Source of the DNA: Polyangiaceae bacterium | Lineage (GTDB): Bacteria > Myxococcota_A > Polyangia > Polyangiales > Polyangiaceae | DNA length: 39,404 nt | Assembly (NCBI GenBank): GCA_022842465.1 | Contig: JALHPN010000068.1 | Span: 1 to 39,404 of the forward strand | Reading direction: 5' to 3' | Part shown: piece after piece, positions 25,469 through 33,781 of the stretch | Layout of the letters: each line of letters opens with the position of its first letter | How positions within the stretch are numbered: the stretch's first letter is position 1 | The notes under the pieces: model-generated | The model's input: the letters and a program-made list of their open reading frames with translations, nothing else | The model's database searches: none | Told to the model about the DNA's origin: nothing | Made by a program: the position numbers and the translations under genes

Positions 25469-26344
25469 TCAGGCGCGGACGCCGCTCACGACCCGCTCGA
25501 TGCGGGCGAGATCGCGCTCGGCGCGAACGTCCGTGAAGCCGCGCGCCTCGAAGAGCGCGATCACGTCCGGCGCCTGCCCGGCGCCGATCTCCATCGCGAG
25601 CACGCCGCCCGGGACGAGGCGCGTGGGCGCTTCGTCCACGATGCGTCGTACGAGCGCGAGCCCGTCCTCGCCTCCGTCGAGCGCGAGGAGCGGCTCGAAC
25701 GCGCGGACGTCCACCTGCAGCGTCGGGATCTCCGCCGAGGCGATGTACGGAGGGTTCGCGGTCACGACGTCGAAGCGGGCGCCCTCCGGCACGGCGGCGA
25801 AGAGGTCGCCCAGGGCGAACGCGACGTTGTACGCCCCGAGACGCGCTGCGTTCTCCCGCGCGAGGTCGAGCGCGTCGGGGCTGAGGTCGGTCGCGGTGAC
25901 CTGCGCGGTCGGCCGCTGCCGGGCAGCCGTGATCGCGACGCAGCCGCTCCCGGTGCAGAGGTCGAGCTGGCGCATCGACATCGACACGTGGCGGGTGCGC
26001 CCGAGCGCGGTGTCGACGAGGAGCTCCGTCTCGGGGCGCGGAACGAGCACGCGCTTGTCCACCCTGAAGACGCGTCCGTAGAACTCGCGCTCGCCGCGCA
26101 GGTACGCGATGGGCTCGTGCGCACGCCGCCGCTTGACGAGCGCGCGCAGCATGGCGAGCTCCTCCTCCGCGAGCGGGCGCATCGCGTCGATGATGACCTG
26201 CGTGCGCGTGATGCGGAGCGCGTGCGCGACGATGAGCTCGGCGTCGAGCCGGGCGCTCTCGATCCCACGCGTGCGGAAATCGTCCGTCGCCCACTTCACG
26301 AGGGCGCCGATGGTCCAGACCTTCGGTGCGGCCTCAGCCTGCAA
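25469..26344 (-). CDS. prmC: Peptide chain release factor N5-glutamine methyltransferase PrmC
   Basis: A 291-residue Class I methyltransferase that methylates the GGQ Gln of release factors. The N-terminal helical domain is followed by REPF-equivalent FYGRVFRV, PRPETE (102-107), SAM motif I DLCTGSG (128-134), and catalytic NPPY (197-200). Start TTG 26344 lies inside the end of the phosphohexomutase gene, overlapping by 11 bp. No ATG or GTG is available in the first fifty residues, so TTG is the best start. GAGGAG is about 11 nt upstream. It is not beside prfA as in many bacteria but follows the sugar mutase. All key motifs are intact. Confidence 0.93.
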   Translation of the reverse strand: MQAEAAPKVWTIGALVKWATDDFRTRGIESARLDAELIVAHALRITRTQVIIDAMRPLAEEELAMLRALVKRRRAHEPIAYLRGEREFYGRVFRVDKRVLVPRPETELLVDTALGRTRHVSMSMRQLDLCTGSGCVAITAARQRPTAQVTATDLSPDALDLARENAARLGAYNVAFALGDLFAAVPEGARFDVVTANPPYIASAEIPTLQVDVRAFEPLLALDGGEDGLALVRRIVDEAPTRLVPGGVLAMEIGAGQAPDVIALFEARGFTDVRAERDLARIERVVSGVRA

Positions 26345-27767
26345 GCTTCTGCCGCTCCTCCGTCACCGCGGCCTCGACCTCGGCGCGGATGGCGGCGAGC
26401 TCGTCCTCGCTCCCCGCCTCGAAGCGCATGACGAGGATCGGCCCCGTGTTCGATGCGCGGACGAGGCCCCACTTCGGGGCGTCGCCCTGCTTGGGTGCCC
26501 CGGGGGAGCCCCCGACGGGGGGAAATCCGATGCGGGCGCCGTCGATGTCGAGCACGTCGTACCCCTTCTCCTTGTACCGCTTCGTGACGGCGGACACGAC
26601 CTGGAACTTCACCGCATCCGGGCAGTCGACGCGGAGCTCCGGGGTCGAGAACGTCTTCGGGACGTCGGCGAGCATCTCCCCGAGCGGTCGCGGGTCGTTC
26701 GACAGGATCTCGAGCAGGCGGAGCGAGGCGTAGATCGCGTCGTCGTAGCCGAAGTAGCGGTCCGCGAAGAAGAGATGGCCGCTCATCTCGCCGGCGAGGA
26801 GCGCGCCCGTCTCCTTCATCTTCGTCTTGATGAGCGAGTGCCCCGTCTTCCAGATGACGGGCTTGCCGCCGTGCTTGGCGATGTCGTCGTACAGGGTCTG
26901 GGAGCACTTCACCTCGCCGAGGATCGTCGCGCCGGGCTTCTCGGCGAGGAGCGCGCGCGAGAAGAGGATCATCAGCTTGTCGCCCCAGATGATCTCGCCG
27001 GCCTCGTCGACGGCGCCGAGGCGGTCCGCGTCGCCGTCGTAGGCGAGGCCGACGCGCGCCTTGGTCTCGCGCACCCGCGCGACGAGCGCCTCCAGGTTCT
27101 TCGCCACCGTCGGATCGGGATGGTGGTTCGGGAAGCGGCCGTCCATCTCGCAGAAGAGCGGGTCGGGCGACAGGCCGAGCGCCTTCATCGTGCGGAGCGC
27201 GAGGGGGCCGCCGGCGCCGTTGCCCGCGTCGAGCACGAAGGGGAAGGCGCCGGTCTTCGTGTTCGAGAAATCGAAGCGCTTCTTCGTCTCCGCGACGTAG
27301 GCCTCCTCGACGTCGTGCGTCTCGACCTTGCCGGGCGCGCGGAGAGGCCCGAAGTCGCCCGCCACGATCGTCTCGCGGAGCGTCTGGATGTCCTTGCCGT
27401 AGAAGCTCGCCTTCCCGCGCATCATCTTGAAGCCGTTCTCGTCGCCGGGGTTGTGGCTCCCGGTGATCTGGATGCCTCCGTCGGTGCCGAGGTGGTGGAC
27501 GGCGAAGTAGAGCATCGGGGTCGGACCGACGCCGATGTCGACGACGTGCACGCCGCTCGCGAGCAGCCCCTTCACGAGCGCCGCGAAGAGCCGGTCGCTC
27601 GAGAGGCGGCAGTCGCGGCCGACGGCGAGGCGGGGCGGGGCGCCGTCCGCGCCCGCGAGCATGACACCGAGGCCGCGGCCGACCCCTTCCGCGAGGGCGT
27701 CGGTCAGGTCGCGGTCGGCGACGCCACGGATGTCGTACTCGCGGAAGATGTGGCTGGGGATGCTCAT
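26334..27767 (-). CDS. Phosphomannomutase/phosphoglucomutase
   Basis: A 477-residue alpha-D-phosphohexomutase. The phosphoserine loop TGSHNP has Ser104, the metal loop DGDADR is at 244-249, the sugar-binding loop GEMSGH at 326-331, and the phosphate-binding loop RASNTGP near 434 (all four active-site loops intact). The N-terminus IFREYDIRG is the typical start. It interconverts hexose 1- and 6-phosphates, feeding polysaccharide and lipopolysaccharide precursors such as GDP-mannose. ATG 27767 has no strong ribosome site. It leads the prmC gene (11-bp overlap) and is divergent from a membrane protein whose start is 55 bp away. Confidence 0.95.
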   Translation of the reverse strand: MSIPSHIFREYDIRGVADRDLTDALAEGVGRGLGVMLAGADGAPPRLAVGRDCRLSSDRLFAALVKGLLASGVHVVDIGVGPTPMLYFAVHHLGTDGGIQITGSHNPGDENGFKMMRGKASFYGKDIQTLRETIVAGDFGPLRAPGKVETHDVEEAYVAETKKRFDFSNTKTGAFPFVLDAGNGAGGPLALRTMKALGLSPDPLFCEMDGRFPNHHPDPTVAKNLEALVARVRETKARVGLAYDGDADRLGAVDEAGEIIWGDKLMILFSRALLAEKPGATILGEVKCSQTLYDDIAKHGGKPVIWKTGHSLIKTKMKETGALLAGEMSGHLFFADRYFGYDDAIYASLRLLEILSNDPRPLGEMLADVPKTFSTPELRVDCPDAVKFQVVSAVTKRYKEKGYDVLDIDGARIGFPPVGGSPGAPKQGDAPKWGLVRASNTGPILVMRFEAGSEDELAAIRAEVEAAVTEERQKLAG

Positions 27768-27805
27768 GGAGGGGACACAAAAGCGTGGTTTCCCCGCGTC
27801 CGCAA

Positions 27806-27813
27806 GCTATGGT
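27806..27813 (+). promoter_or_regulatory. -10-like GCTATGGT before the small membrane protein
   Basis: GCTATGGT ends 9 nt before GTG 27823, with no ribosome site between. Confidence 0.35.
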
Positions 27814-27822
27814 GCGCGCCCC

Positions 27823-28446
27823 GTGGACGCCCCCGCGCTGCCCACCACTGCCGCACCCAGCGCCCCGCTCCCGGAGCCTCCCGGCTACGTGTATGCCGCG
27901 ACCGATCTCCGGCCCCGGCAGACCCGCGAGATCGAGCTGTGCCGGAAGGCCGCCGACTTCGACTGGCTCTACACCGGCGTGATGGCGGTGGGCACGGGGG
28001 CGAGCATCGTCCTCAGCTCCGGAGCCCTCAAGGAGGAGCGAAAGCCCGGCGTGCGACTCCTCGGACCGTCGGCGGTGGGCTTCTTCTGGGGCGGCTTCCT
28101 CTCTGGCGGCTACCTCTCGCTCCCGAAGTGCGACCCGCTCTGGGCCGGCGGCGCGCCGCCGGAGGGGGACGTCCGCGCGTCGTGGCCCGTCGCGCTGACG
28201 ATCACGCTCGTCACGATCGCGACCGCCCCGGCCATCGACTACATCTTCCTCGGCCCCGTGGACCTCGACTGGAGCGTGCGAGAGCGGAGCGCGCGCGTCG
28301 GGGTCGCGATGGCAGCAGGCGCGATCGGCTCGCTCTTCCCGTATCTCCTCCCCCCGACCCCGTGGGCCGCGCGAAAGGAGATCGACAAGATCCGCCTCGC
28401 CCCCGTCGCGGGCGGCGCGATGTTCGGTTGGGGCGGCACGTTCTGA
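27823..28446 (+). CDS. Small membrane protein of unknown function
   Basis: A 207-residue protein with about four hydrophobic segments: WLYTGVMAVGTGASIVLSS, VGFFWGGFLSGGYLSL, WPVALTITLVTIATAPAI and VGVAMAAGAIGSLFPYLL. A soluble Pro/Ala-rich N-terminus precedes them, and Lys/Cys near CRKAADFDW may face the cytoplasm. No family recognised. GTG 27823 has no ribosome site but sits 9 nt from GCTATGGT; an ATG at 27766 is in frame but collides with the divergent mutase start, so I prefer the GTG. It ends 16 bp from the convergent DUF805-SRPBCC gene. Confidence 0.65.
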   Translation: MDAPALPTTAAPSAPLPEPPGYVYAATDLRPRQTREIELCRKAADFDWLYTGVMAVGTGASIVLSSGALKEERKPGVRLLGPSAVGFFWGGFLSGGYLSLPKCDPLWAGGAPPEGDVRASWPVALTITLVTIATAPAIDYIFLGPVDLDWSVRERSARVGVAMAAGAIGSLFPYLLPPTPWAARKEIDKIRLAPVAGGAMFGWGGTF

Positions 28447-28462
28447 CGCTCCGGGCTGCCGT

Positions 28463-29890
28463 TCACCGACCCTCGCTCGTCTCGCTCAGGCGCTTCACGT
28501 GCTCGAGCACGCGTCCGTGGATCCTGTGGAGGAGCAGCTCCGCGAAGGGCCGCCAGTACGCCGCCGGGTAGATCGCGAGCGTGTAGTGCGTCGTGCCCTC
28601 GAGGCGCGTGCGTCCTCCCGGGAGCGGGACGAGCCGGAACTCGCCGCCCTTCGACACCATGTACCCCTCGAGATGGGGAGCGTTCACGGTCCGGTACGGG
28701 CTCCACTCCGCCATCGACGGCGGCTGCGACGTCACGTCGAAGGCGAGGCGGCGCGGCTCGTCCCAGACCGTGATGGGCTCCACGAACGCGCCCGTCGAGA
28801 ACTCGCACTGACGCACGGCGCCCACTCCTCGCCCGGAGATGCGCGCGCGCTGCGGATGCGCGATGCCGAGCCGGAAGAACCACTCGGGCGGCGGCGGGAG
28901 CTCGGAGAAGCCGACGACGTTCGGCCACACGCGTGAAGGCGGAGCGTCGACCTCGATCGTCGTCGTGACGTCGGCGAGCTCGGGCGCCGTCGTCTTCGCC
29001 TCGCCGAAGGCGCCGAGGGGGAGGAGCGCCAGGAGGGCGGCCTCGCGGCGCTTCACGCCGCCGGAGCTCGACGCGATGAGCCACGCCGTGAACGCGCCGA
29101 TCGCGGAGAGGCCCGCGGCGATCGGGAGCGCCATCGCGAGACACAGGAGCCCCTCGAGAGCGAAGAGGAGGATCGCGGTGCCCGTCAGCACCGTGCTCGC
29201 CGCCGCGACACCGAGCGTGTGGCCGAGCGGCCGCATCCCGTTCGCGTTGTAGACGGCGCTCGACACCGCGCCCATCGCGAACGGCGTCGCGAAGAAGAGG
29301 ACCGTGCCGTACGTGCCGAGCCCGTAGACGGCCACGCCGAGGATCGTGATCCCGAGGCCGACCGGCGCCAGCATCCCGAGGAGCGCGCTCCGGAGGCCCG
29401 GAGGCAGCGGAACCGTGCTCGGCGGACCACCATCTCCTCCGCCGGGGCGCCCCGGCGCGCGGTAGGCGAAGAGATGCGGCGGCGGTGACCACGCCGCGGC
29501 CTCCTTCGTGGGCAGGAGCGAGAGCGCCAGGATGACGACGTAGTTCACGACGGGCACGAGGAAGCCGGCGCCCCACCAGGGCGAGATCCCGGCGTCCGCC
29601 GCGCGACGCACGCTCATGCCGAGACCGATCCAGAGAAAGGGCAACGCCGCGACCGCGAGCGCGACGTGGAGCCCCTGCGGCACGCTCCCGAGCGCCTCTT
29701 GCCGGAGCACGAGGCTCGGGACCACGTAGCCGAACGGCGTCCACGTCTTGCCCGTGAACCCGTAGACGAGCCCGGTGTCGATCACGAACTTCACGAGCGC
29801 GAGGCCGAGCCCCCACGCCACGTAGGGACCACGCCGGACTCGCGCGCGGAGACCGAACAGCGCTCTCACTCCGAACATGCGGCGCAGCAT
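28463..29890 (-). CDS. DUF805-like membrane domain fused to an SRPBCC domain
   Basis: A 475-residue fusion. Residues 1-130 resemble DUF805 (YhaH-like): RRGPYVAWGLGLALVKF, GLHVALAVAALPFLWIGLGMSVRRAADAG split by turns, and WWGAGFLVPVVNYVV. A middle part adds more hydrophobic segments (about 170-275). Residues ~305-475 form an SRPBCC/START-like cavity domain (TTTIEVDAPPSRVWPNVVGF, VGAVRQCEFSTG, RLEGTTHYTLAIYP). SRPBCC domains bind hydrophobic ligands, so a lipid- or metabolite-sensing membrane protein is plausible. ATG 29890 has GAGGAG 5 nt upstream. No neighbour indicates the ligand. Confidence 0.8.
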   Translation of the reverse strand: MLRRMFGVRALFGLRARVRRGPYVAWGLGLALVKFVIDTGLVYGFTGKTWTPFGYVVPSLVLRQEALGSVPQGLHVALAVAALPFLWIGLGMSVRRAADAGISPWWGAGFLVPVVNYVVILALSLLPTKEAAAWSPPPHLFAYRAPGRPGGGDGGPPSTVPLPPGLRSALLGMLAPVGLGITILGVAVYGLGTYGTVLFFATPFAMGAVSSAVYNANGMRPLGHTLGVAAASTVLTGTAILLFALEGLLCLAMALPIAAGLSAIGAFTAWLIASSSGGVKRREAALLALLPLGAFGEAKTTAPELADVTTTIEVDAPPSRVWPNVVGFSELPPPPEWFFRLGIAHPQRARISGRGVGAVRQCEFSTGAFVEPITVWDEPRRLAFDVTSQPPSMAEWSPYRTVNAPHLEGYMVSKGGEFRLVPLPGGRTRLEGTTHYTLAIYPAAYWRPFAELLLHRIHGRVLEHVKRLSETSEGR

Positions 29891-29913
29891 ACGCGCTCCT
29901 CGCCCCGCGAGGG

Positions 29914-30711
29914 TCAGGTCGCGATCGTCGTCGCGATCGCCTCGAAGACGACCGGCTGGAGGGCGCGGACACGCTCCTCCGACAAGCTCGAACCGTCGAT
30001 CTCGGCGAGCTCGAAGCGGTCCGACACGACGCCGTCCTCCGACGTCGCGCGGAGCGCCACGATCTGCACGTCCGCGCGGAAGAGCGCGCCCGTGAGCGCG
30101 AGGAGGAGGCCGGGGCGATCGGGGGCGACGACGGTGAGGACGACGACGTCGCGACCCGTGCGCTCGAAGCGGACTCGGACGCTCCCCGGCGCGCCGTCGT
30201 CGGGCGGCGCCAGCGAGGGACGGCGCGGGACCGGCACCGGGCGGCCCGCGAGGACGGCCTCGATCGCCACCTGGACCTCCTCGACCTCCGCGGCGCGGAG
30301 CGCGACGGGCTCGCCTCGCTCGTCGCGACGACGGACCCAGAAGAGGTCGACCGCCTCGACGCGACCGCTCGCGAGCGTCCGTCCGTACGCGTGCGCGTCG
30401 ACGACGTCGAGGTCCGCCGCCGCGAGCGCTGCCGTGATGCGGGCGGCGAGCCCGGGCTGGTCGTCGGCCACGATGCACAGGGCGAGCGTCCGCCCGGGGA
30501 GCTCCCGCCACGCCTCGACCCAGCACGCGCGCCCCCCGCGACGCAGGACGATCGCGGCGTGCTGCGCGACCGTCTCCTCGTCGAACGCCGCACGGTACGC
30601 GGGCGGCATGCTCGCGACGAACGCGACCGTCCCCGCCGTCTCTCCCCCGGAGTCTCCTCGCGCCATGCCTCCGAGGCTGCCCACCTCGCGTTGCCCCGAG
30701 GGGTCAGCCAT
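29914..30711 (-). CDS. ACT-domain protein resembling the C-terminus of GlnD
   Basis: A 265-residue protein with two ACT domains. The first is near residues 76-127 (LALCIVADDQPGLAARITAAL). The second is near 189-240 (VVVLTVVAPDRPGLLLALTGAL). Both have the DxPGL loop that binds amino acids in GlnD and related sensors. The uridylyltransferase and HD domains of GlnD are absent. It may be a stand-alone amino-acid sensor. ATG 30711 has a weak upstream site; ATG 30666 is an alternative. It is divergent from the glycosyltransferase gene (113 bp between starts). Confidence 0.82.
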   Translation of the reverse strand: MADPSGQREVGSLGGMARGDSGGETAGTVAFVASMPPAYRAAFDEETVAQHAAIVLRRGGRACWVEAWRELPGRTLALCIVADDQPGLAARITAALAAADLDVVDAHAYGRTLASGRVEAVDLFWVRRRDERGEPVALRAAEVEEVQVAIEAVLAGRPVPVPRRPSLAPPDDGAPGSVRVRFERTGRDVVVLTVVAPDRPGLLLALTGALFRADVQIVALRATSEDGVVSDRFELAEIDGSSLSEERVRALQPVVFEAIATTIAT

Positions 30712-30824
30712 GTTTCCGCGAGATGTCACGCTGCGCGAGCCGCACGCGACTCCGCGCCACGGCGCGGTCCGTCGCGGCAGGATCACGCGTTGACGGCGTC
30801 GGGCGCGAGCACCACGGTGCGGAC

Positions 30825-31520
30825 GTGGAGAGAGAGACGACGACCATCTCGGTGATCGTCCCGACCTGGAACGAGCGCGAGCGCATCACGGAGGCGGTCG
30901 CACGCGCGCGCCTCGTCGGTGACGAGGTCATCGTCGCCGACGCGGGCAGCCCGGACGGGACGCGGGAGCTCGCGGAGAGAGCGGGAGCGGTCGTCGTGCC
31001 CTGCTCCGCGCGCGGACGAGGCGCCCAGCTCCGTGCGGGCGCATCGAGAGCGACAGGGGACGTCCTCCTCTTCCTGCACGCCGACGCGACGCTGCCGCCC
31101 GAGGCGCGCGGTGCGATCCTCCGCGCGCTCGTCGGGCCGGACGTGGTGGGGGGAAATTTCGCCCTGCGCTTCGCGCCGCCCTCCTTCGCCGCCAACCTCT
31201 TCACGCGGGTGAACGACGTGAGACGGCGCTTCTTCCACATCTACTACGGAGACTCCGCGATCTTCGTGCGGCGCAGCGTCTACGAAGAGCTCGGCGGCGT
31301 GCGCCCCTTTCCCATCCTGGAGGACTACGACCTCGTCCGGCGCCTCGAGCGTCGCGGGCGCACCGCGTACGTACGCGACGTCGAGGTCCATGCGAGCGCG
31401 AGGAGGTTCGAGGGGGCGCCGCTCCGAACGCTGTTCGTGTGGTCGTGCCTCCAGGTTCTCTTCTCCGTCTTCGGCGTGAGTCCGTACCGGCTCGCCCGAC
31501 ACTACGGCGATATCCGTTGA
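30825..31520 (+). CDS. TIGR04283-family glycosyltransferase (arsenosugar biosynthesis type)
   Basis: A 231-residue GT2-like glycosyltransferase beginning ISVIVPTWNERERI. The sugar-nucleotide pocket shows ARGRGAQLRAGA, then HADATLP (85-91, metal DxD-like), VVGGNFALRF, YYGDSAIFVRR and FPILEDYDLVRRLE (162-175). This pattern matches the TIGR04283 glycosyltransferase annotated in arsenosugar loci, which is thought to work on a sugar-arsenical. The start GTG 30825 puts the fold start ISVIVPT 7 residues in, as in homologues; the open extension upstream is unlikely. It is followed after 27 bp by the Cys-rich flavoprotein, so the two form an operon. The specific donor and acceptor are not provable here. 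Confidence 0.88.
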   Translation: MERETTTISVIVPTWNERERITEAVARARLVGDEVIVADAGSPDGTRELAERAGAVVVPCSARGRGAQLRAGASRATGDVLLFLHADATLPPEARGAILRALVGPDVVGGNFALRFAPPSFAANLFTRVNDVRRRFFHIYYGDSAIFVRRSVYEELGGVRPFPILEDYDLVRRLERRGRTAYVRDVEVHASARRFEGAPLRTLFVWSCLQVLFSVFGVSPYRLARHYGDIR

Positions 31521-31547
31521 CCCCTTCCCGACCGAGGAGCCGCGCAG

Positions 31548-32615
31548 ATGAAGCCTGACGACGCGAACGGAAACCGGCCCACGGCGGACAGGCCGTTCCG
31601 CGTCTTCGTCATCGCGGGCTCCGACCGGCGGCAGTACAACTGCCCGGGGGTGGACTCGAAGGCGCGCGCGCTCGCGCTCCGCATCGCCGAACGGATGCCG
31701 TCCGACTGGGAAGTGGATCTGGAGGACCTCGGGAACGTCTACAAACGCCCGACGATCGCGAGCTGCAACGCGTGCGTCTCGACGTCGATGGCGCTCTGCG
31801 TGTGGCCCTGCAACTGCTACGAGAAGGGCGGACCCGAGCCCGATCTGATGTGGGAGCTCGACATGTACGCGCGGCTCGACCTCGCGGACGCGTGGATCAT
31901 CGTGGGCCCGGTGAACTGGTACGCGCCGAGCAGCAACCTGAAGCTGATGTTCGACCGGCTCGTATGCGCGAACGGCGGCAATCCTCGCGAGGACCTCATC
32001 GCGCACAAGGATGCGGAGCGCGCCATCGCGCTCGAAGCGAGCCCGGCGTGGCGCGAGCTCTCCGTGAATCACCTCGAGGGGCGCACCGCCGCGTTCTTCT
32101 GCTACGGCGACGGAGGCGGCGACGAGCTCGACGCCACCGGACGGCCGAAGAAGCTCCTGCATCGCGCGTGGTTCGATCCGGAGAGGGAGCCGTTCGAGGA
32201 CATGCGCGACAGCTACGCGCCGCTCGCTTGGCAGTGCCGCTACAGCGGCATCGAGGTTCCGGACGACCTCTGGACCTACGTGGAGTTCGGGCGTGGAAGG
32301 CCGTACTCCGCGAACCAGTCCGAGCACATGCCACGGGCCCCCGAAGATCCGCTGGGCAAAGCGGACGCCTTCGCGCTTCGCGTCGTCGAGCACGTCGGCG
32401 CGAAAGGCAAGGTCCCTCCTGGCCGGTACCGTGCGTTCGGTCACACGCCGCCGCGACACGGGAAGGAGGACCTTCGTCTCGCGTGGCGAGAAGCGAGGAT
32501 GCGCGCCGGCGTCCCTCGCCCGGGAACATCCCCCGCGATCCAGCAGGAAACCGGGCTCAACGAGGACGTCACGCTCCGGCCGAAGGTCGGCGAGGGCGCG
32601 AAGCTCCGGCGATGA
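31548..32615 (+). CDS. Cys-rich NAD(P)H:FMN reductase/flavodoxin-fold protein
   Basis: A 355-residue protein. RVFVIAGSDRRQYNCPG (18-34) and ADAWIIVGPVNWYAPSSN (113-130) match a flavodoxin-like/FMN-reductase core. A Cys cluster lies between them at Cys73, 76, 84, 88 and 90 (SCNACVSTSMALCVWPCNC), resembling the Cys knot of iron-sulfur flavoproteins but not identical. The region from ~145 to the end (~210 residues) is extra for the family, hydrophilic and of unknown fold. ATG 31548 has GAGGAG about 9 nt upstream. Its stop is 3 bp from the convergent ArsS gene. Context suggests redox or thiol-arsenic chemistry; a metal-binding or arsenic-reductase role is inference only. Confidence 0.8.
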   Translation: MKPDDANGNRPTADRPFRVFVIAGSDRRQYNCPGVDSKARALALRIAERMPSDWEVDLEDLGNVYKRPTIASCNACVSTSMALCVWPCNCYEKGGPEPDLMWELDMYARLDLADAWIIVGPVNWYAPSSNLKLMFDRLVCANGGNPREDLIAHKDAERAIALEASPAWRELSVNHLEGRTAAFFCYGDGGGDELDATGRPKKLLHRAWFDPEREPFEDMRDSYAPLAWQCRYSGIEVPDDLWTYVEFGRGRPYSANQSEHMPRAPEDPLGKADAFALRVVEHVGAKGKVPPGRYRAFGHTPPRHGKEDLRLAWREARMRAGVPRPGTSPAIQQETGLNEDVTLRPKVGEGAKLRR

Positions 32616-32618
32616 GGC

Positions 32619-33665
32619 TCAGGCCGTGGCGCCGCCGCAGCTCGAGCCCGATCCGGCGGTGCAGCCGAAGCAGTGACGCCCCGTCTGGATCAGGCGCGCC
32701 GCGAGCGTCGCCTCATCGTAGTCGCGGATGTGGCGCGGCGAGTCCGTCTCCACGGTCATGCCGAGCATCTGGTTGAAGTCGCAGTCGTGGAGAGTCCCGT
32801 CCCAGCCGACCGAGATCGTGCTCCGGCACATGACGGCGCGCGCGGCGACGGGATTGAACGAACGGACGAGGAGCTCCATGTAGCTCTCGAGGTTCCCGGA
32901 CGCCTCGAGCCACTCGAGGTACCGGCTGATCGGCATGTTGGTGATCGCGATGAGCTCGTCGAACACGACGCCGTGACGCGACGCCAGCGCCTCGCGCCAT
33001 GTCGCCTCGAGCGTGCGCTGGTCGACGGGGAGGTACGCGCCCGTCGGGTTCGTCACGAGCACGAGCCGTAGACCCGAGCGCCCGTCTCCGTAGCCCACCT
33101 CGTTCAGGCGCCGGAGCGCGCGGATCGAGCGCGCGAACACGTCGTCTCCACGCTGCCGATCCGTCCTCGCGGCCTCGACGTGGGGGAGAGAGCATACGAG
33201 CTCGACGCGATGCCGTGCGAAGAAGTCGGGGAGGTCACGGTGCGACGGGGTCTCGAGGATGGTGAGGTTGCAGCGGTCCATGACGCGGCGCCCGAGCGCG
33301 CGCACCTCTTCGACGAGCCCGCGGAAGTGCGGGTTCATCTCCGGGGCGCCGCCGGTGATGTCGACCGTCGGGATCGCCGTCCGCGCGAGCGCACCGACGC
33401 AGAGGTCCATCGTCTCGCGGCTCATGACCTCCCGCCGGTCGGGCCCCGCATCGACGTGACAGTGGCGGCACGTCTGGTTACAGACCTTGCCGACGTTCAG
33501 CTGCAAGACCTCGATCGCCACCGCTCGCAGCGGCTCGAGCTCGTGACGCGCGAGCACGGCGTCGAAGTCCGCGAGCGTGGCGATCGCGTCGAGCCGAGCG
33601 CGTTGCTCGGCGCCGCTCGCGAGCGGCGAGCGCCGTGCCTGCAGTGTCGGGAGCGCGCGGGCCAT
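32619..33665 (-). CDS. arsS: Arsenosugar biosynthesis radical SAM protein ArsS
   Basis: A 348-residue radical SAM protein. The cluster motif CxxxCxxC is at Cys62, Cys66 and Cys69 (VCNQTCRHCHVDAGP), followed by ITGGAPEMNPHF, the family hallmark. Also visible are RLVLVTNPTGAYLP and the family FNPVAARAVMC segment. The C-terminus has further Cys (HCFGCTAGSGSSCGG). These match TIGR04167/ArsS, which transfers the 5'-deoxyadenosyl group to a methylated arsenical on the way to arsenosugars; some relatives carry selenocysteine, but here the C-terminal positions are Cys and no in-frame TGA is used. ATG 33665 has an excellent AAGGAG site. It is convergent with the flavoprotein and divergent from the peroxidase-like gene. 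Confidence 0.93.
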   Translation of the reverse strand: MARALPTLQARRSPLASGAEQRARLDAIATLADFDAVLARHELEPLRAVAIEVLQLNVGKVCNQTCRHCHVDAGPDRREVMSRETMDLCVGALARTAIPTVDITGGAPEMNPHFRGLVEEVRALGRRVMDRCNLTILETPSHRDLPDFFARHRVELVCSLPHVEAARTDRQRGDDVFARSIRALRRLNEVGYGDGRSGLRLVLVTNPTGAYLPVDQRTLEATWREALASRHGVVFDELIAITNMPISRYLEWLEASGNLESYMELLVRSFNPVAARAVMCRSTISVGWDGTLHDCDFNQMLGMTVETDSPRHIRDYDEATLAARLIQTGRHCFGCTAGSGSSCGGATA

Positions 33666-33708
33666 CCGATCTCCTTAGGCCGCGGCGGATGCATCGACAA
33701 CGGCCCGT

Positions 33709-33724
33709 CGTGTCGCGCGACACG
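33709..33724. promoter_or_regulatory. Perfect 16-bp palindrome between arsS and the peroxidase-like gene
   Basis: CGTGTCGCGCGACACG is a perfect inverted repeat in the 116-bp divergent gap, 43 nt from the arsS start and 57 nt from the peroxidase-like start. It is well placed for an operator serving both genes. No adjacent regulator gene was found, and it does not resemble the AT-rich ArsR site; the GC-rich composition makes chance occurrence possible. Confidence 0.4.
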
Positions 33725-33781
33725 TCTCCGCAGCCTTCGTCGATCCTTGACGCAGACGGCGGGGCGGCGTCTCGTCCGCGC

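Noticed and set aside
26109..28571. 820-codon plus-strand open frame across prmC and the mutase
   Set aside because: It is antisense to two genes with intact active-site motifs and has no recognisable domain.
32619..32700. Selenocysteine in the ArsS C-terminus, as in some relatives
   Set aside because: The C-terminal positions are TGC/TGT Cys codons; there is no in-frame TGA before the normal stop and no SECIS-like element was recognised.
33747..33752. TTGACG as a -35 for the peroxidase-like gene
   Set aside because: No convincing -10 follows at the right distance.
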